From: Gemmatimonadota bacterium
Lineage (GTDB): Bacteria; Latescibacterota; UBA2968; GCA-2709665
Length of the DNA: 64,000 nt
Direction of reading: 5' to 3'
Assembly: GCA_028877215.1 (NCBI GenBank)
Contig: JAPPFJ010000008.1
Location: 224,102 to 288,101, forward strand
Shown: positions 36,236-45,439 of the stretch, one piece after another
Layout of the letters: every line of letters begins with the position of its first letter
How positions within the stretch are numbered: position 1 is the stretch's first letter
Made by a program: the position numbers and the translations under genes
Notes under the pieces: generated by a model
The model's input: the letters and a program-made list of their open reading frames with translations, nothing else
What the model was told of the DNA's origin: nothing
Databases searched by the model: none

Positions 36236-37870
36236 ATGAGGTCAAGATCCGATGATGTAGACTATGCCAGAAAGCGATCTCTGATAATGGAAGTCCCCTG
36301 TGGCACCTCGGGGACGGCGAGGGCTGATCCGGAAAAACCGGAGGTTGCGGAGTACCGTCGGTTCGCCGTGCCGTTGCTCGTCTCGATGCTTTCGATACTG
36401 TACTTTAACCTTCCTGGTTACGGTCAGTACTTTACTGAACGCAACGACGAGACCTACCTGATTCTCGCCCTTAGAAAGCAAAAAGCCCGTTTCGACGCAG
36501 CAAGGGTCGAATACGCCGCGGCATTGGAACTTAAACAAAGAAGCCTGATCGCGCTGAACGAATTCGAACGAATCAAGACACATTACATAAACGAAGAAAT
36601 CAGCTACCAGCAGGCGATGCTGCGGGTGATCTTCGATCAGCCCCATATCCTCATCGAAAAAGCGGTAAAATATCAGGCCGAAGACGGCAAAAAGCGCGTG
36701 CGGATCACCCTCAGAAACACCACGGGTGGCGTGGCCGACTATGAAAAGCTGGTGCAGACCGATGACAGCGTGTTCGATCCCTCGCTCCAGCCGGACAAGA
36801 TTAATAACGTCTTTATTTCTCTGCACGAGAGCCCGGAAGCAGGCGGCACCGGCCCAATCATTAGCCAGCCTTACGAAGACAAGATTGAAACCCTGGGGTT
36901 CGGAGATTCAGCAAGCGTCGATTTCCTTTTGCTCAAGGACGTGGAGGAAGTGATCGTGAGCATGACGTATGCGGGCGCCACGGACCAGAAACATATCTAC
37001 CTGCAAAAAGACACAAGCGCCAACCGCGTAATTGTCTCCTCGCCCAACTTCTCCCAGGAGTCCTATCTGGGCGAAAGCGCCACCTACTCGCTGCAACTGG
37101 AGCGGTTCTCCAACGAAAACGACGTGTTCCGTCTGGCTGTGGTCAACCTGCCCCGTCAAATCACGTACAACTTCCTCGACCCCAACTCCGTACCTATCCA
37201 ACGACTTTCTCAGGTCAACTTCACCCAGGGTGTCACCAGCAAACAACTTGCACTTACAGCCTACCTCCCGGAACGGTCAGACGTACAGGTGGGAATCGAC
37301 AGAACCATCACGTTCTATGCGTTGGTCTTACCCCAGGAAGTCTGGCAAGATGTGCAGCCATTGGACAATAAGACCTTCAGCGAAAAGGAAGTCGATGGTC
37401 TCGACGCAGGTAAAGTAAAACTGGAACTCATTCCTCGCGGCGTCGGCCGGATCGAAGTTCGCGCATTGAATCTGTACCATGAGATCCAAACGGATGAAGA
37501 TGTCTCCATGGAAGTCACCGTTCTCAATGATGGAAGCAGGCGGCTGGACAACATTCGCATCCGCACCAATATGCCGCCCAGGTGGCAGTCAGATATCCGC
37601 CCCGATGTCATCTCCGAATTGATACCGGCCGAAGAATTCACCGTCAAACTGCAATTCCTGCCGCCCGAAAATGTCGAGGTCGGCGACTATGAGATTCAGA
37701 TCCAGACGCTGGCGCTGGCAGACAACCGTCCCGTGGAAACGCAAGACAAAACCGTGCGCATTCACGTCAACGCCCCAACCAACCTCTGGTTGAGTGCGTT
37801 CATCGTCTTATGCGTAATCGGCGTGCTCGTCGGCATCATATGGTATTCAGTGAAACTCACGAAACGTTAA
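36236..37870 (+). CDS. Membrane-anchored NEW3-type (COG1470-like) transport accessory protein
   Basis: A 544-residue protein. A hydrophobic segment (~45-62, FAVPLLVSMLSILYFNLPGY) anchors or signals the N-terminus; a helical, probably coiled-coil part follows (~75-135, EYAAALELKQRSLIALNEFE). Several beta-sandwich domains come next; the last (about 425-515) has the NEW3-like pattern MEVTVLNDGSRRLDNIRIRT...ELIPAEEFTVKLQF...VEVGDYEIQIQTLALAD. A C-terminal helix (~518-538) is followed by KLTKR, so the body lies outside. Genes of this type commonly neighbour NosY/DUF3526 permeases and their ATPases, as here (ATPase 125 bp downstream). It may be a periplasmic docking or substrate factor. The exact start is unsure; an ATG at 36286 is possible. 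Confidence 0.75.
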   Translation: MRSRSDDVDYARKRSLIMEVPCGTSGTARADPEKPEVAEYRRFAVPLLVSMLSILYFNLPGYGQYFTERNDETYLILALRKQKARFDAARVEYAAALELKQRSLIALNEFERIKTHYINEEISYQQAMLRVIFDQPHILIEKAVKYQAEDGKKRVRITLRNTTGGVADYEKLVQTDDSVFDPSLQPDKINNVFISLHESPEAGGTGPIISQPYEDKIETLGFGDSASVDFLLLKDVEEVIVSMTYAGATDQKHIYLQKDTSANRVIVSSPNFSQESYLGESATYSLQLERFSNENDVFRLAVVNLPRQITYNFLDPNSVPIQRLSQVNFTQGVTSKQLALTAYLPERSDVQVGIDRTITFYALVLPQEVWQDVQPLDNKTFSEKEVDGLDAGKVKLELIPRGVGRIEVRALNLYHEIQTDEDVSMEVTVLNDGSRRLDNIRIRTNMPPRWQSDIRPDVISELIPAEEFTVKLQFLPPENVEVGDYEIQIQTLALADNRPVETQDKTVRIHVNAPTNLWLSAFIVLCVIGVLVGIIWYSVKLTKR

Positions 37871-37995
37871 CGCTAGCCCACTAACCTTCCGCCTTGCCAG
37901 ACGACGGCCGGCAATTCTGTTGATTGGCGCGTCTTATTACCTTTCCCGCTTAGGGGGGAAGAGACGGGCGCGTCCGAAATACAATGGAGGTACCA

Positions 37996-38754
37996 ATGAT
38001 CGAAGCCATCGATCTGACGAAGCGGTACGAAGACGGGATACTGGCATTGGACCACCTAAACCTAAAGGTCGCACCGGGGGAAATATTCTGCTTGCTTGGC
38101 GCCAACGGCGCAGGCAAATCCACCGCGATCAACCTGATGCTGAACTTTATAGAGCCGACCGAAGGCACGGCCAAAATCAACGACATCGATGTCACCCGCG
38201 AACCCCTGGAAGCCAAGAAGTACGTGGCCTACCTGTCGGAAAACGTGAGTCTGTACGGCAACTTTACTGCCCGGCAGAACCTGGAGTTCTTCGCCGGCTT
38301 AGCCGGAAAACAGACTGATCTCGACGGCTATTATAAGGTCCTGCGGAGAGTGGGTTTGCCGGAAAATGCATTCGAAAAACGGATTAAAGAATTCTCAAAG
38401 GGGATGCGCCAAAAGGTAGGGATAGCCATTGTCATAATTCGGGACGCGCGCGCGGTCATAATGGACGAGCCTACGTCTGGTCTTGATCCGCAAGCCGGCG
38501 CCGAATTCTTGCATTTATTGGAAGAACTGAGAGGCGAAGGCAGAGCTGTCTTCATGTCGACCCACGACATTTTTCGGGCTCGCACACTTGCGGACAGGGT
38601 AGGCATCATGAAATCGGGACGCTTGATTAGCGAACGCACCCGCCAGGAACTGGAATACGAAGACCTGGAGGAACTCTATCTCGATTACATGTACGGTACA
38701 AACACGGGAAGAGACAAGATTGAAAATCCGCTCGTCAGACAGGAGCCACAATGA
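37996..38754 (+). CDS. ABC transporter ATP-binding protein (partner of DUF3526 permeases)
   Basis: A 252-residue cytoplasmic ATPase: Walker A GANGAGKST (~38-46), Q-loop region YLSENVSLYGNFTARQN, signature FSKGMRQKVGIA, Walker B AVIMDEPTSGLDPQ, H-loop MSTHD. SKGMRQK is the ABC-2/NosF-like variant of LSGGQ. ATG 37996 has GGAGG six bases upstream; the in-frame upstream start at 37984 overlaps that site. It is the last gene of the sigma-54-linked operon and the only ATPase in it, so it probably energises all four long permeases. Confidence 0.92.
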   Translation: MIEAIDLTKRYEDGILALDHLNLKVAPGEIFCLLGANGAGKSTAINLMLNFIEPTEGTAKINDIDVTREPLEAKKYVAYLSENVSLYGNFTARQNLEFFAGLAGKQTDLDGYYKVLRRVGLPENAFEKRIKEFSKGMRQKVGIAIVIIRDARAVIMDEPTSGLDPQAGAEFLHLLEELRGEGRAVFMSTHDIFRARTLADRVGIMKSGRLISERTRQELEYEDLEELYLDYMYGTNTGRDKIENPLVRQEPQ

Positions 38755-39186
38755 CAACTGGTCTACTGAGCTGCACTTGTTTAATGGCATCGCAGTTCTA
38801 CCCCCTTTCACCGAGTCTAAACTCAAGGCATCCCGTTGAACCGGGGTAACTCCAATATGGACACGCCCCTTGTTTCTTTATGATCGAGTCAATTCCCCTC
38901 AGTAAATTGGAACCCCCATACTCATCCACAACCATTAACCTTATTCCGCAAAGGCCGCAACGCGGCACCGCGACGAAACCTTCCGAAACGGGCCGAAATG
39001 GCTGTCAGGAAGGACGTTTCTTCCGTTCACGTCCAGTGACCTGGTGTATCCTGGTAATCCGCAGTCTAATCGCCTTTATTAACCCGCACATATTCAAAAC
39101 GACGTCCCCGAAAATTGATGAATCAAGGTTAAATATAACTCCCCATTCTGTGCCGGATTTGATGTTTAACTTCTGTCGAATACTTC

Positions 39187-39215
39187 TTGACAATTTCAAT
39201 CAGAGTGGATATTTT
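39187..39215 (+). promoter_or_regulatory. Sigma-70-type promoter
   Basis: TTGACA (39187-39192), 17-bp spacer, TATTTT (39210-39215). It would start a transcript near 39222, which meets a terminator after ~220 nt. Confidence 0.5.
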
Positions 39216-39221
39216 AGTCCG

Positions 39222-39445
39222 GTCAAGCATGAGGCCAGACGGTTAAGAATTCGAAACGAAAGTTGTCAGGGAATTCGCCCATGTGTTCGATTTCCTTTAA
39301 TTTGCCCAAAGCAATCCTGGTTCATAATCGTGCAGCCATGGTCGATAGGCATAGCGTATCCGGAAAGGCGCGATGCGGTTTGTAACAGTATGAGCAACAG
39401 CACAAATTCAGACCGCCATCGATGCCGATTCGATGGCGGTTTTTT
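39222..39445 (+). ncRNA. Candidate small RNA or attenuated leader
   Basis: A stretch bounded by the promoter at 39187 and the terminator at 39413-39445 would yield a ~220-nt untranslated RNA. It may be a free small RNA or a leader whose termination controls the ATPase-permease module starting at 39610. No known RNA family recognised. Confidence 0.3.
39413..39445 (+). terminator. Strong intrinsic terminator
   Basis: A perfect 10-bp stem CCGCCATCGA / TCGATGGCGG with a 7-nt loop, followed by six T. It separates the first transport operon from the second. Confidence 0.85.
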
Positions 39446-39609
39446 GTTATCTATATGCCATCGAGATTGACGATGCGCCAATAACCTGGATTCGACATTT
39501 GAATGGGATTTCAATACTCGGATTCTGGAGTTTTCGCATAAGTGTCACCATTGGACGTATCCGCTGCTGCATCATGCCGCCATAATTACGGAGGTTCACA
39601 AAAACTCGC

Positions 39610-40614
39610 ATGCCAATCATCGTTGTTGAAAAACTGAAAAAAGAATACCGGAGGCAGAAGCGAACGGCCGGCCTGGCGGGTTCCGTCCGAAGCCTGTTTT
39701 CGCGCGAGTATGAGACAATACTCGCGGTTGATGATGTCTCTTTCCACGTTGAAGAGGGCGAGGTTGTCGGCTATATCGGCGCGAACGGGGCGGGTAAGTC
39801 TACGACGATCAAAATGCTCGTTGGTATCCTTGTGCCGACATCAGGCCTTGTCACAGTGCGCGGTCTGGTGCCCCATGAAAACAGAGTTGAAAATGCAAAA
39901 AAGATGGGGGTTGTTTTTGGGCAAAGAACACAATTGTGGTGGGATATACCCGTATCCGAGTCATTGAACCTGATGCGTCACATGTTCAAGATTCCCGAGA
40001 AGCGCTTCAACGAAAATATCGCTCTTTTCGGAGAAATCCTCGATCTCAGGGATTTTATCAACACACCCGTCCGCCAACTCAGCCTCGGACAACGAATGAG
40101 AGCGGATATCTGTGCGGCATTGTTGCACGATCCCGACATTTTATATCTGGATGAGCCAACAATTGGATTGGACGTCGTTGCCAAGGAACGCATCAGGGAG
40201 TTCATCAAGAGCGTGAATCGTGAAAGAGGCACAACGGTCATTCTCACCACGCATGACATGTCGGATATTGAAAAGCTCTGCTCGAGAGTCATGGTGATCG
40301 ACAAGGGCAGCATTGTCTACGATGGACAGTTACAGCAGCTCAAAGAGAAATACGGGACCGAAGAGACGCTGACGATTGAAACCGATGGCGGTTCGATAGA
40401 TGATAAAGATCTATCCGGATTAGGCATCCGGGACGTCAGCCGCCAGGGTAACAGGTACACATTCCGATATGACAAGCGAAAGGTGAATTCTTCTTCTCTG
40501 ATCCAATTTGCCCTGGACCACTGTCAAATACGTGATTTTGACGTCCAACAAGCTGAAATCGAGGAAGTGATTCGCCGGCTGTACTTGAGTATGGCTGACC
40601 AGAGACACGGTTAG
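39610..40614 (+). CDS. ABC transporter ATP-binding protein, COG4586-like
   Basis: A 334-residue ATPase: Walker A GANGAGKST (~60-68), Q-loop GVVFGQRTQLWWDIPVSESL, which is typical of the COG4586 group, signature LSLGQRMRADI, Walker B ILYLDEPTIGLD and H-loop TTHD. A C-terminal extension (~250-334) ends QQAEIEEVIRRLYLSM. COG4586 ATPases work with pairs of short ABC-2 permeases (COG4587 and COG3694), and exactly such genes follow. A decayed relative of this C-terminus is found at 43523-43771, so this protein may now serve both downstream permease pairs. Confidence 0.92.
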   Translation: MPIIVVEKLKKEYRRQKRTAGLAGSVRSLFSREYETILAVDDVSFHVEEGEVVGYIGANGAGKSTTIKMLVGILVPTSGLVTVRGLVPHENRVENAKKMGVVFGQRTQLWWDIPVSESLNLMRHMFKIPEKRFNENIALFGEILDLRDFINTPVRQLSLGQRMRADICAALLHDPDILYLDEPTIGLDVVAKERIREFIKSVNRERGTTVILTTHDMSDIEKLCSRVMVIDKGSIVYDGQLQQLKEKYGTEETLTIETDGGSIDDKDLSGLGIRDVSRQGNRYTFRYDKRKVNSSSLIQFALDHCQIRDFDVQQAEIEEVIRRLYLSMADQRHG

Positions 40615-40712
40615 TCTGCAGGTTTTATAAGGGTGCGTACAGGAGGTCGCCCCGTCTTAAGGGTGGGTTCGCATTGACTTAAACGTGTTCCGACGTCAGA
40701 ATCGATTCCAAA

Positions 40713-41516
40713 ATGCGAGTATACTTCGAGTTTATAAAAAATGGAGCACAGACCGAACTGGCATACAGAATGAGCGTTCTTCTTCGGATTGCCAGTCAAC
40801 TGTTCATTCTTGTCGTGAGAGTCGCAATGTGGAACGCATTGCTAAAGGCAGCAGGTGGTGGGGTTTCCACGGACATGGGGTACGTAAATCTTGAAGATAT
40901 GATGACTTACAATGTTATGAGTTCTGTAGCGACAATATTGATATCGACCACTGTCCTCAATGAAGTCGACGAGAAAATCAAGTCAGGCCAGGTCAGTATA
41001 GACCTGATAAGACCGTTCAACTTCAAGGGATCCCTGTTTTGCTCGACAATCGGTACAAACTCCGTAAAGGCAGCGATAGAAGCGTTACCTCTCCTCATTA
41101 TTTCAATTCTGCTCTATGACATAAGCATGCCATCGTTGAAATATCAGCTCCTATCCTTGTTTTGTCTTGTCAACGCCCTCATTTTACTCTTCATGCTCAA
41201 TTACGTGCTCGGGCTTCTGGGATTCTGGTATCTTTCGGTGTGGCAGTTCAGGATGATTGTCGGGATGCTGGTCATGATTATGGGCGGGCAACAGATACCG
41301 CTCTGGTTTTTTCCGGACTATCTTGTCGATGCCTCTGCGTACCTCCCCTTCAGGCTGGTCTACTTTGCTCCTCTATCGATATTTCTTGAAAAGACAACCT
41401 TGATAGGTTCGCTAAGTTTAATTCTCCAGCAATTTCTGTGGATCGGATTTCTTGTCTTCATAGAAAGAACTGTTTGGTCCAGAGGAATAAGAAAGCTCGT
41501 CATTCAGGGAGGCTAG
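40713..41516 (+). CDS. ABC-2 family permease (COG4587-like), copy 1
   Basis: A 267-residue inner-membrane protein with six predicted helices. The N-terminal amphipathic stretch MRVYFEFIKNGAQTELAYR precedes helix 1. The VDEKIKSGQVSIDLIRPFNF loop is the expected cytoplasmic coupling element, and MGGQQIPLWFFPDYLVDASA/YLPFRLVYFAPLSIFLEK is the family C-terminal signature. It ends in ...RKLVIQGG followed at once by the start of the next permease, with which it should form a heterodimer energised by the upstream ATPase. Relatives of this type export varied compounds; substrate unknown here. Confidence 0.88.
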   Translation: MRVYFEFIKNGAQTELAYRMSVLLRIASQLFILVVRVAMWNALLKAAGGGVSTDMGYVNLEDMMTYNVMSSVATILISTTVLNEVDEKIKSGQVSIDLIRPFNFKGSLFCSTIGTNSVKAAIEALPLLIISILLYDISMPSLKYQLLSLFCLVNALILLFMLNYVLGLLGFWYLSVWQFRMIVGMLVMIMGGQQIPLWFFPDYLVDASAYLPFRLVYFAPLSIFLEKTTLIGSLSLILQQFLWIGFLVFIERTVWSRGIRKLVIQGG

Positions 41517-41518
41517 AA

Positions 41519-42343
41519 GTGGGCAACCTTCCATTGTATCGTGGGTTTATTGCCGCCCATATGAAGGCGCAGATGGAATATCGATTCGGGTTTTTCGTAG
41601 AACATGCCGTCTTGATGTTGTACTACTGCATTTCATATCTGGGCCTTTGGATAGTCCTTGAGAAATTTCAGACTATCGCTGGCTGGACATTCTATGAAGT
41701 ACTGCTACTCTTCAGCCTCAACCTCTTTGCGTATTCCATGAGCAGTTTCTTCTTCGGGTTCGGGTCCATGCGCAATATGGACAGGCTTGTCCAACGAGGA
41801 ACCTTCGACAGCCTGTTGATCTTTCCTCTGAATCCTTTGGTACACCTCGCATTGAAACACTTCTCAAACAGCTATGTCGCTCATTCGGTCCTCTGTATCG
41901 TAATCTTCGTCGTGTGTTTCGAAGAATTGGACATCAGACTCGGACCGCTGGATGTTCTGCTTTTTTGTTTAGTCCTGATAGGCGGCGCGTTGATTCAGGC
42001 TGCGGCGATGATATCGACCGGAACCATAAGTTTCTGGTTTGTTCGGTCGACGTCCGCGGTAGACGGGGCAATGCAATACACGGCGAAATTTGTGGACTAT
42101 CCGATTGTCATCTATCAACGGTGGGTTCAGGTCGTTTTGACTTTCATACTTCCGTTCGCTTTTATCAGTTTCTACCCTGCAGAGACGTTTCTCGGTCGAA
42201 ACAACACCTCCGTACTACATGGTATCCTGATTTTCGATCCACTGTTTCAATTCGGAACGCCGTTGGTCGGGGCAGTCCTGTTTTTTCTCGCGTACATGTT
42301 CTGGAAGTGGGGAATCAACCACTATCAGAGTACTGGTACTTGA
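41519..42343 (+). CDS. ABC-2 family permease (COG3694-like), copy 1
   Basis: A 274-residue partner permease with six helices; FDSLLIFPLNPLVHLALKHF is the coupling region and DPLFQFGTPLVGAVLFFLAY leads into the last helix. I choose GTG 41519, which has GGGAGG six bases upstream and starts 2 bp after the previous stop; the longer frame from 41438 overlaps copy 1 of the COG4587-like gene. It is followed 29 bp later by a HlyD-like adaptor, an unusual addition for this permease type. Confidence 0.87.
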   Translation: MGNLPLYRGFIAAHMKAQMEYRFGFFVEHAVLMLYYCISYLGLWIVLEKFQTIAGWTFYEVLLLFSLNLFAYSMSSFFFGFGSMRNMDRLVQRGTFDSLLIFPLNPLVHLALKHFSNSYVAHSVLCIVIFVVCFEELDIRLGPLDVLLFCLVLIGGALIQAAAMISTGTISFWFVRSTSAVDGAMQYTAKFVDYPIVIYQRWVQVVLTFILPFAFISFYPAETFLGRNNTSVLHGILIFDPLFQFGTPLVGAVLFFLAYMFWKWGINHYQSTGT

Positions 42344-42372
42344 ACAACCTATCGATCAGGTCGACACATAAA

Positions 42373-43431
42373 ATGGCGAAAATTCCTTCCATACTCAGGT
42401 TTGCAATCCGTGCAATAGCGGCATTATTCCTGGTGGCTACCGTTCTGTGGCTCGTGAAGATCGACCAGGTCGCAGTCGGCGAGGGGCTCGTTGCGTCTGA
42501 AAGCGAAACCTGGATGAGTTCCCGCGTTGAAGCTCGCGTGGAGTCCGTCTTGATCAAAGAAGGCGAAATGGTTGCTCTCGGCGACACATTGGTTAAACTG
42601 GATGGTTCATTTGCCAGGCTTCAATTGGACGAAGCCGAACAACTGTACAGAACGGCTATAGCCGAACGGGAGGTCAGTCGCGCCGAGCTTGAGATCCTGG
42701 AAACTCCCCCTTCCAAGAATATCATCGCAATGCTTCAATCTGAGTTGCGATCCTCACGAGAACAACTGGATCACGCCGAGGGGCAACTTCGCAGAGAACG
42801 CGAACTGATGCTTCGTGGCGGGCTTACATCCGCGGAGGAGCTGGCCGACGCAGTATTGGACTCCAAATTAACAGCCCTTCGGGTTCAGAAAATCGCCTCC
42901 ACAATAGCTGCCGAACAAGAGGAACCGATCGCTGCTCGCATACGGAAGGCTCGTTTCGACCTGCAAGCCAATCAGGCTCTGGTCCGTAGAGCCGAGGTTG
43001 AAATCTCAAAAAAGAGCAGGAACTTGGCCGACCACTCTCTCGTTGCTCCAGATTCCGGACGGGTTCATCTGGTGTTGGTCAGGTGGGGCGATATGGTCGC
43101 TGTGGGTGATTCTCTTCTATTGCTTGTGCCGAATGGACGTAAGTATGGGAAATGTATGGTGCCGGCAAAATTCGGACCCTGGTTGGAGGTTGGACAAAGA
43201 GTGACGATTTCGCCAGTGTGGGAACGGTCGTACGAGTTATCCGGACAGGTCAGTGCGGTTCGCCGGCATGTCGAGAGAAATCACCTCTCGGTGCTGGTTG
43301 ACGTCAGCTTTGACTCGCCTCCTCCGCTGACGCTGGGCGATAAAATCAGAGTTGAAATAACGCTTAGACGGAGTGGATTGTTGAAGCTTCTATTGTTCCC
43401 TTTCGAGTGGGAAAAGGCCACAACCTGGTAG
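42373..43431 (+). CDS. HlyD/biotin-lipoyl-like membrane fusion protein, copy 1
   Basis: A 352-residue periplasmic adaptor. One N-terminal helix (~9-28, FAIRAIAALFLVATVLWLVK) anchors it. A split lipoyl-like domain follows (VEARVESVLIKEGEMVALGD ~52-71 and RVHLVLVRWGDMVAVGDSLL near 230-250), enclosing a long helical hairpin (~78-215) and then a beta-barrel domain. Such proteins bridge an inner-membrane ABC or MFS transporter to an outer-membrane channel. No channel gene is nearby. It belongs with the ATPase and the two permeases just upstream. Confidence 0.85.
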   Translation: MAKIPSILRFAIRAIAALFLVATVLWLVKIDQVAVGEGLVASESETWMSSRVEARVESVLIKEGEMVALGDTLVKLDGSFARLQLDEAEQLYRTAIAEREVSRAELEILETPPSKNIIAMLQSELRSSREQLDHAEGQLRRERELMLRGGLTSAEELADAVLDSKLTALRVQKIASTIAAEQEEPIAARIRKARFDLQANQALVRRAEVEISKKSRNLADHSLVAPDSGRVHLVLVRWGDMVAVGDSLLLLVPNGRKYGKCMVPAKFGPWLEVGQRVTISPVWERSYELSGQVSAVRRHVERNHLSVLVDVSFDSPPPLTLGDKIRVEITLRRSGLLKLLLFPFEWEKATTW

Positions 43432-43522
43432 GAATGTGAGAACTCGTGCCGCACTGTCAGGGTCCCGATACGCGCCATCCATTGCTCTGATACACCAATG
43501 CTTACGGGAGAAGCCACCATAA

Positions 43523-43771
43523 CCCGGGGATAGAGCCCTCTGGCCGGCTGTTCGGCAACTTGCCGATTCCCGACCCGGATGGTTCATAAACACGTGGCGT
43601 CTGGAAATTTCAACAGGAAGCAAGTTATCCATAAAATACAAAAGGGCGACAGTCAGCTCCACGACCGCAATCGGCTGGGTCATGGAACGACGTCGCGTGA
43701 TGGACTTTGTCGTCAGAGAGACTGAGATTGACGAAGTAATCAGAAGAATGTACCTGGCCAGGTCCAGCTGA
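43523..43771 (+). pseudogene. C-terminal remnant of a second COG4586-like ABC ATPase
   Basis: An 82-codon frame with no start or Walker motifs, ending VMDFVVRETEIDEVIRRMYL plus ARSS and a TGA at 43769. It aligns along its length with the C-terminal extension of the ATPase at 39610 (YDKRKVNSSSLIQFALDHCQ and then IRDFDVQQAEIEEVIRRLYL). It sits 23 bp before the second permease pair, exactly where an ATPase gene would be expected. The ATP-binding domain is missing. The remaining 43432-43522 shows nothing recognisable. Confidence 0.75.
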
Positions 43772-43794
43772 ACCGGCTCACAGGCAGCCATGAT

Positions 43795-44595
43795 ATGAAA
43801 GTCTACATTGAATTCCTGAAGAACGCCTTCCAGTCCAATCTTGCTTACAAGATGAATGTCTTCTTGAGCCTGATCAGTTCTATCGTCGTTCTTCTGGTAC
43901 AGATCTACTTCTGGCGCGCGCCGTTTCAGGATATCGGACAGACACAAACGAATATGGGGGTCATCAGCTTTCGGGACATGGTCACGTACACGCTTGTCAG
44001 CACCGGAATCTCCATTGCCATCAGCACAAGAACAATGTTCGCAGTTGGCGACAAGATCAGGTCGGGGGAAATTGCAATGGACCTCATCAAACCGGTGAGT
44101 CTGAAAGGCATGTTGTTTTTTAGTGCACTCGGGAACAACGGCTTCCGGATGGTTTTCGAGCTGATGCCTTTTCTGATCGTGGGCGTTCTGATGTTCGGTA
44201 TTCGCCTTCCCTCTGAGCCGCACTTTTTTCTATTTATTATTTCCGCGATCAACGGCATGATGATTTATTTTTCGATCAGCTATTTGATCGGACTGATCGG
44301 GTTCTGGTTCCTTGCCGTCGGATCCTTGAGCATGCTGTTCAACGTTTTGATAAACGTCTTCTCTGGGGAGATGGTGCCACTCTGGTTCTTCCCTGAATTC
44401 TTGTATGAACTCTCCGCCTTTCTCCCGTTTCGTCTCATTTATTTCGCGCCGCTTGCGATATTTCTCGAGAAGACAGTTCTGGCGGACGCGATCGGTTTTG
44501 TCCTGCAGCAATTCCTTTGGATTGGGATTCTGACGGGAATTGAAAGAATATTGTGGATGAGGGCAGTCAGAAAACTGGTCATACAGGGCGGCTGA
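43795..44595 (+). CDS. ABC-2 family permease (COG4587-like), copy 2
   Basis: A 266-residue paralog of the protein at 40713, sharing the MKVYIEFLKNAFQSNLAYK start, the GDKIRSGEIAMDLIKPVSLK coupling loop, GEMVPLWFFPEFLYELSAFL and the LVIQGG end. The frame is intact, so the protein is probably made although its own ATPase is decayed. It would have to use the ATPase at 39610 or another in the genome. Confidence 0.87.
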   Translation: MKVYIEFLKNAFQSNLAYKMNVFLSLISSIVVLLVQIYFWRAPFQDIGQTQTNMGVISFRDMVTYTLVSTGISIAISTRTMFAVGDKIRSGEIAMDLIKPVSLKGMLFFSALGNNGFRMVFELMPFLIVGVLMFGIRLPSEPHFFLFIISAINGMMIYFSISYLIGLIGFWFLAVGSLSMLFNVLINVFSGEMVPLWFFPEFLYELSAFLPFRLIYFAPLAIFLEKTVLADAIGFVLQQFLWIGILTGIERILWMRAVRKLVIQGG

Positions 44596-44596
44596 G

Positions 44597-45418
44597 ATGG
44601 ACAATCTCAGATTGTACGGTCGATTTCTGGTCGTCTACCTGAAAACCCTGATCGAATACAGGTTTAATTTCTTCACGTCGCAGATCATCACGATTGTCGT
44701 GTATCTGATCAGCTTCCTGGGCGTATGGATCGTCCTGAATAAATTCAAAATCGTACACGGATGGAATTTCTACGAAATCATGCTGCTGTACAATCTCAAT
44801 CTGTTCTCGTACGGCGCAAGCAGTCTGTTTTTCCGCGGACCCATGCGCGATCTGGAATACATGGTTCAGGACGGCTCATTCGACAGTATCTTGATCTATC
44901 CGATGAATCCCTTCGCGAACCTGATCTGTCGCGATTTCAGTCATGGTTTTATGGCCCATGTCGTCTTAAGCGCCGTGTTCTTTTATATCTGTTTCGAAAA
45001 CCTGAGCATTGTGTGGACGTGGATGAACGTGGTCTGGTTCGGACTGGTGCTGATCGGCGCTACGTTAATCCAGGCCGCGATCATGGTACTGACGGGGACG
45101 ATGAGCTTCTGGTTTGTGAGGTCGGCGGCGGTTGTAGATACGGCGATTTATGGATTGAGGAGGTTCGTCAACTATCCCCTCGGCATGTACGACAAATGGG
45201 TGCAGGTACTCTTGACTTTCGTCATCCCCTACGGCTTTGTCGCCTATTTCCCTGCGGAGGATTTCTTGAACAAATCGGACGCTCCATTATTCCATGGGAT
45301 CACTCTGTTCGATCCGTTATTCCAGTACGGGACGCCACTGGTCGGAATCGTAAGCTTCTTCCTGGCGTACAGACTCTGGTGTGTCGGCATCAACAGATAC
45401 GAGAGTACCGGATCGTAG
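44597..45418 (+). CDS. ABC-2 family permease (COG3694-like), copy 2
   Basis: A 273-residue paralog of the protein at 41519 (RFNFFTSQIITIVVYLISFL, GSFDSILIYPMNPFANLICR, DPLFQYGTPLVGIVSFFLAY, final YESTGS against YQSTGT). It begins 1 bp after the stop of the preceding permease, indicating coupled translation and a heterodimer. Confidence 0.87.
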   Translation: MDNLRLYGRFLVVYLKTLIEYRFNFFTSQIITIVVYLISFLGVWIVLNKFKIVHGWNFYEIMLLYNLNLFSYGASSLFFRGPMRDLEYMVQDGSFDSILIYPMNPFANLICRDFSHGFMAHVVLSAVFFYICFENLSIVWTWMNVVWFGLVLIGATLIQAAIMVLTGTMSFWFVRSAAVVDTAIYGLRRFVNYPLGMYDKWVQVLLTFVIPYGFVAYFPAEDFLNKSDAPLFHGITLFDPLFQYGTPLVGIVSFFLAYRLWCVGINRYESTGS

Positions 45419-45439
45419 TTTCCTGCGGGTTTTGAAAAC

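Larger units (their letters stand above)
38755..39609. other. 855-bp intergenic region between the two transport modules
   Basis: No convincing protein gene; the 196-codon frame at 38880 has poor composition and crosses the terminator. It contains a good promoter (39187-39215) and a strong terminator (39413-39445), listed separately. The A/T-rich tail up to 39609 shows only ACGGAGG 13 bp before the next ATG. Confidence 0.6.

Noticed and set aside
38880..39470. 196-codon frame between the transport modules
   Set aside because: It runs through a strong terminator and its composition is poor (many Arg, Ser, Pro, Ile without pattern).
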